This document shows positions 5,114 to 7,208 of a stretch of 7,208 nt of DNA, piece by piece. Below the pieces are notes generated by a model that saw nothing but the letters and a program-made list of their open reading frames with translations, had not been told where the DNA came from and ran no database searches. A program made the translations under genes and the position numbers. The stretch lies in contig CAKTCK010000069.1 in the NCBI GenBank assembly GCA_934539245.1, forward strand, positions 1 to 7,208. The letters run 5' to 3'. How positions within the stretch are numbered: the stretch's first letter is position 1; the number at the start of each line of letters is the position of its first letter. This stretch comes from an uncultured Faecalibacterium sp. (lineage in GTDB: Bacteria > Bacillota > Clostridia > Oscillospirales > Ruminococcaceae).

Positions 5114-6484
5114 TTATTTCTGTACCAGCGCCTGGCCTTTTGCGTAGTAGCGCTGCATTTCTTCCCGGGGGACCATATTCCCGCCGGTGGCCCAGACCAG
5201 ATGGGTGGCGTTTGCCAGCACACCGGCGGGCAGAGCGGCTTCGGTGTAAGCGCCAAGCAGCTGCCCGGGCTGGGTGAGCACCGGGCCGTACATTCCCGCC
5301 AGTGCACTGGGCTCAAGGAAAAGCTTTTCGGCGTCTGCCAGCTGTGCCAGAAGGGTGTACATCCGCTCGTCCTGCAGGGTGTAGCAGCCGCTCATAAAGG
5401 GGCGCATCAGCCCGCCCACAAAACCGGAGGCGCGCCCGACGGCAAGACCATCGGCGGCGGTGCGGTTGTCGATGCCAAAGTCCTGTACACAAACGCGACT
5501 GTTTTCGCCGGTGGCCATGCCCAGCATCATGCAGGGGGAGTGGGTGGGCTCGGCAAAGAAGCAATGTGCGGCATCGCCGAACAGCATCTTCAGGCCAAAG
5601 GCCACGCCGCCGGGGCCGCCGCCCACGCCGCAGGGCAGATAGGCGAAGAGGGGATGCTCTGCATCCACGGTAACGCCCTGCGTGTCCAGCTGCTTTTTCA
5701 GCCGCAGGGCAGCTACGGCATAGCCCAGAAAGAGGGTCTTGGAGTTTTCGTCATCCACAAAGTGGCAGTAGGGGTCGTCCGCCGCCAGCTTGCGCCCCTC
5801 GGTCACGGCGATGCTGTAATCGGATGCGTACTCCACCACCTTGACACCTCGGCTGCGGAGCAGGTCTTTCTTCCACTGCCGCGCGTCAGCGGACATGTGC
5901 ACGGTGACCTGAAACCCCAGCTTTGCGCTCATGATGCCGATGGAAAGCCCTAAATTGCCGGTGGAGCCTACCGCGATGGAATACTGCGAGAACAGCTTGC
6001 GGAAACGCTCCTCTGCCAGAACGGCGTAGTTGTCGGTCAGGTGCAGCATTCCACTGTGCAGGGCAATGTCCTCGGCGGTTTTCAGCACCTCGTAAATGCC
6101 GCCCCGGGCTTTGATGGAGCCGGAAATAGGCAGGTGGCTGTCCAGCTTGACCCATACCTGCCCGGCGATGGGGGTGCCGCTGCACTCTTCCAGCACCTTT
6201 TGCATCCGGGGGATGGGTCGGACAGGGGATTCGATGATGCCGCCGGCCGCGGCAGTTTCGGGAAAGACGGCGGCAAGGTAAGGCGCAAACCGCTCCAGCC
6301 GTGCGGCGGCGTCCTCAATATCGGCCAAAGTCAGCGGGCAGGCAGCCGCAGCCTGTGCAAAGGGCAGCTTGTCCGGGTTTACCCATGCAGTCTCCTTCAG
6401 GGCGCAGAGGTCGGAGACCACAGGGTATGCCGCGACCCAATCGGCAACGGAACGCCCGGCGATGCACTTGGTAGGTGAAACCAT
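5114..6484 (-). CDS. dsdA: D-serine ammonia-lyase (D-serine dehydratase)
   Basis: This is a cytoplasmic PLP enzyme of fold type II that converts D-serine to pyruvate and ammonia, which removes a toxic D-amino acid and yields carbon and nitrogen. The 456-residue product is close in length to E. coli DsdA (442). The PLP lysine is Lys125 in [18 protein letters not shown], a near-exact DsdA signature. GSTGNLGLS (173-181) is the expected phosphate-side loop, [10 protein letters not shown] (284-293) the glycine-rich phosphate-binding loop, and ATGGNMVP near the C-terminus is also typical. The start at 6484 is supported by AAAGGAGT seven bases upstream; the frame stays open for 33 more codons, but those would cover the promoter. 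A near-consensus promoter lies upstream. No dsdC regulator or D-serine transporter gene is in the window. Confidence 0.97.
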   Translation of the reverse strand: MVSPTKCIAGRSVADWVAAYPVVSDLCALKETAWVNPDKLPFAQAAAACPLTLADIEDAAARLERFAPYLAAVFPETAAAGGIIESPVRPIPRMQKVLEECSGTPIAGQVWVKLDSHLPISGSIKARGGIYEVLKTAEDIALHSGMLHLTDNYAVLAEERFRKLFSQYSIAVGSTGNLGLSIGIMSAKLGFQVTVHMSADARQWKKDLLRSRGVKVVEYASDYSIAVTEGRKLAADDPYCHFVDDENSKTLFLGYAVAALRLKKQLDTQGVTVDAEHPLFAYLPCGVGGGPGGVAFGLKMLFGDAAHCFFAEPTHSPCMMLGMATGENSRVCVQDFGIDNRTAADGLAVGRASGFVGGLMRPFMSGCYTLQDERMYTLLAQLADAEKLFLEPSALAGMYGPVLTQPGQLLGAYTEAALPAGVLANATHLVWATGGNMVPREEMQRYYAKGQALVQK

Positions 6485-6554
6485 AGCGGATACTCCTTTA
6501 TATAAGAACCAGATAAGTGCGCCCGGCGGTTTTCGCGGAGCGCTGCGTGCCTTG

Positions 6555-6583
6555 AATATAAAGGTTTTTACAGGAATTGTCAA
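6555..6583 (-). promoter_or_regulatory. Near-consensus sigma-A promoter of dsdA
   Basis: Read on the minus strand, TTGACA (6583-6578, six of six) and TATATT (6560-6555, five of six) are separated by exactly 17 bases. Transcription should begin near 6548 and give a leader of about 64 bases. It is the strongest promoter in the window and suggests either high basal expression or control by a repressor. Confidence 0.88.
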
Positions 6584-6625
6584 CCGGAGCAGGCTGTTTT
6601 GAGTGGCTGGGTCAGAGCACTACAC

Positions 6626-6661
6626 GCTTGGTGGTTGCAAGCTGTTGCTTGGGTAGCCCAA
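6626..6661 (+). other. Set of mutually exclusive short stems
   Basis: GCTTG (6626-6630) can pair with CAAGC (6638-6642), which can instead pair with GCTTG (6647-6651). The third segment overlaps TTGGG (6649-6653), which pairs with CCCAA (6657-6661). The order 1:2 plus 3:4 against 2:3 is the geometry of an attenuator. The stems are only five base pairs each and no promoter is visible upstream on the plus strand, so this may be chance. Confidence 0.25.
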
Positions 6662-6679
6662 CGGCAGAGGAGGGAATCT

Positions 6680-6718
6680 ATGGAAAGAAAGCAGCACACT
6701 GCCCAAAAACCTTGTTAA
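6680..6718 (+). CDS. Possible 12-codon leader peptide or gene remnant
   Basis: The frame encodes MERKQHTAQKPC and stops at TAA. A strong ribosome binding site, GAGGAGGG (6667-6674), lies five bases before the ATG, which is better than expected for a random ATG in non-coding DNA. The stop overlaps the start of a small hairpin with a T tract (6717-6741). It could be a regulatory leader peptide, a remnant of a deleted gene that kept its start, or chance. The peptide has no run of one amino acid that would suggest control by a charged tRNA, and no plus-strand promoter was found before it. Confidence 0.25.
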   Translation: MERKQHTAQKPC

Positions 6719-6741
6719 AAAACTGGCATTTTGCCGTTTTT
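6717..6741. terminator. Small AT-flanked hairpin, weak terminator candidate
   Basis: AAAAAC (6718-6723) and GGCA (6725-6728) pair with TGCC (6732-6735) and GTTTTT (6736-6741), with a 3-base loop and one bulged T. The GC core is only four or five pairs. The T tract is five long on the plus strand and six on the minus strand, so it could work in either direction. It separates the promoter area of dsdA from that of uxuA. Confidence 0.35.
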
Positions 6742-6771
6742 GTGTAAAGTATACAAGAATAAACACAAAAA
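6737..6771. promoter_or_regulatory. Operator-like nested inverted repeats upstream of uxuA
   Basis: TTTTTGTGT (6737-6745) and ACACAAAAA (6763-6771) are a perfect 9-bp inverted repeat, 17 bases apart. Nested inside is the imperfect palindrome TTGTGTA-AAG-TATACAA (6740-6756). On the minus strand, CTTGTATAC (6757-6749) equals half of the Bacillus gluconate operator ATACTTGTATACAAGTAT bound by GntR; related GntR-family regulators control uronate genes. The right half is degenerate. The repeat ends 16 bases before the -35 box of uxuA. Confidence 0.4.
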
Positions 6772-6787
6772 AATGGCATTGTGCGTA

Positions 6788-6816
6788 TTGCTATTTTGTA
6801 ACTGATATATTAGAAT
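6788..6816 (+). promoter_or_regulatory. Candidate sigma-A promoter of uxuA
   Basis: TTGCTA (6788-6793, four of six) and TAGAAT (6811-6816, five of six) are separated by 17 bases in an AT-rich stretch. Transcription should start near 6823, leaving a leader of about 63 bases. The weak -35 box fits a promoter that needs activation or has moderate strength. Confidence 0.6.
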
Positions 6817-6830
6817 ATAAGCAAGAAGAG

Positions 6831-6849
6831 CGCGCAGGCGTACTGCGCG
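6831..6849 (+). other. Perfect hairpin in the uxuA leader
   Basis: CGCGCAG (6831-6837) and CTGCGCG (6843-6849) form a perfect 7-bp stem with loop GCGTA, starting about eight bases after the predicted transcription start. It could stabilise the 5' end of the mRNA or act as an operator just downstream of the promoter. It does not cover the ribosome binding site AGGAGG at 6871-6876. Confidence 0.5.
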
Positions 6850-6885
6850 TGCCACATGATAAATAACGACAGGAGGAACTTCTCT

Positions 6886-7208
6886 ATGCCTATGAAAATG
6901 GGTTGGCGCTGGTATGGCGAGGGCAACGACCCCGTCACCCTGAGCGACATCAAGCAGATCCCCGGCGTGACCAGCATCGTCTGGGCACTGCACAACAAGA
7001 TGCCTGGCGAGATCTGGGAAATCGACGAGATCCAGAAGGTTGCAGACCAGATCCACGCCTACGGCTTTGATATGGATGTTGTCGAGTCCGTCAACGTGCA
7101 CGACGATATCAAGATCGGTCTGCCCACCCGCGACCAGTATATCGAGAACTACAAGCAGTGCATCCGCAACCTGTCCAAGTTCGGTGTCAAGGTCATCTGC
7201 TACAACTT
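6886..7208 (+). CDS. uxuA: Mannonate dehydratase, N-terminal part (cut by window end)
   Basis: UxuA dehydrates D-mannonate to 2-keto-3-deoxy-D-gluconate in the breakdown of glucuronate and related hexuronates. About 107 codons are present, roughly the first third of the usual 350-400 residues. The family pattern is clear: MKMGWRWYGEGNDPVTLSDI, QIPGVTSIVWALHNKMPGEIW (about residues 25-45), VVESVNVHDDIKIGLPTRD, YIENYKQCIRNLSKFGVKVICYN. These are the first strands of a TIM-barrel related to xylose isomerase. The ATG at 6886 lies nine bases after AGGAGG; an internal ATG two codons on would be the start in many homologs (MKM), so the product may carry two extra residues. It has a promoter candidate at 6788-6816. 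Downstream genes are not visible. Confidence 0.96.
   Translation, partial: MPMKMGWRWYGEGNDPVTLSDIKQIPGVTSIVWALHNKMPGEIWEIDEIQKVADQIHAYGFDMDVVESVNVHDDIKIGLPTRDQYIENYKQCIRNLSKFGVKVICYN

Noticed and set aside
5081..5953. Long open frame (290 codons) on the plus strand opposite dsdA
   Set aside because: It is the antisense of a clear dsdA gene, overlaps the terminator hairpin, and encodes a Gly/Ala/His-rich sequence without a recognisable domain or ribosome binding site.
6603..6662. tRNA-like look of GGGTCAGAGCAC followed by short stems
   Set aside because: There is no T-arm consensus such as GTTCGA, no 7-bp acceptor stem and no cloverleaf spacing.
6743..6755. Catabolite (CcpA/cre) site
   Set aside because: TGTA-N5-TACA is symmetrical, but the central CG of a cre site is missing.

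Overview
The window looks like chromosomal DNA from a GC-rich, low-A+T-codon member of the Firmicutes (Clostridia), most likely a gut anaerobe of the Faecalibacterium/Gemmiger/Subdoligranulum type. This is inferred from the gene content (Gram-positive-type Obg, Mini-ribonuclease III, YebC, a Firmicute-style RsmF-like methyltransferase, UxuA with DsdA), from strong AGGAGG ribosome binding sites at almost every start, and from sigma-A-like promoters with 17-bp spacers. I cannot fix the genus without a search.

Layout. Positions 1-433 hold the end of rplU (L21), rpmA (L27) and a terminator. Positions 494-2194 hold obg and mrnC, 12 bp apart, followed by a block of stacked hairpins (2202-2310). A small minus-strand gene (2295-2483) for a 62-residue, Asn/Ser/Thr-rich protein without aliphatic hydrophobic residues runs back into those hairpins. 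It is divergent from an RsmF-like RNA m5C methyltransferase (2590-4122). yebC (4291-5028) follows with its own clear promoter. A bidirectional terminator (5067-5108) separates it from dsdA (6484-5114, minus strand), a D-serine ammonia-lyase with a near-consensus promoter. A 401-bp divergent region (6485-6885) then leads to the start of uxuA (6886 onward, cut by the window end).

How the genes fit together. The first 5 kb is about making and running ribosomes: L21 and L27 are 50S proteins, Obg is a 50S-assembly GTPase, Mini-III trims 23S rRNA ends, the RsmF-like enzyme methylates RNA (probably 16S rRNA), and YebC-family proteins act in translation and/or transcription. The last 2 kb is metabolic: DsdA makes pyruvate and ammonia from D-serine, and UxuA dehydrates D-mannonate in hexuronate breakdown.

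Most of the window is ordinary core genome. The points most worth a second look are: L27 lacking the cleavable N-terminal extension usual in Firmicutes, together with absence of the prp protease gene between rplU and rpmA; the low-complexity 62-residue protein whose 3' end overlaps a terminator of the opposing operon; an exact inverted repeat straddling the -35 box of yebC; and the structured dsdA-uxuA intergenic region with a 12-codon reading frame, alternative stems and operator-like repeats. I saw no CRISPR array, insertion sequence, tRNA or rRNA gene, and nothing that clearly forms a new multi-gene system.
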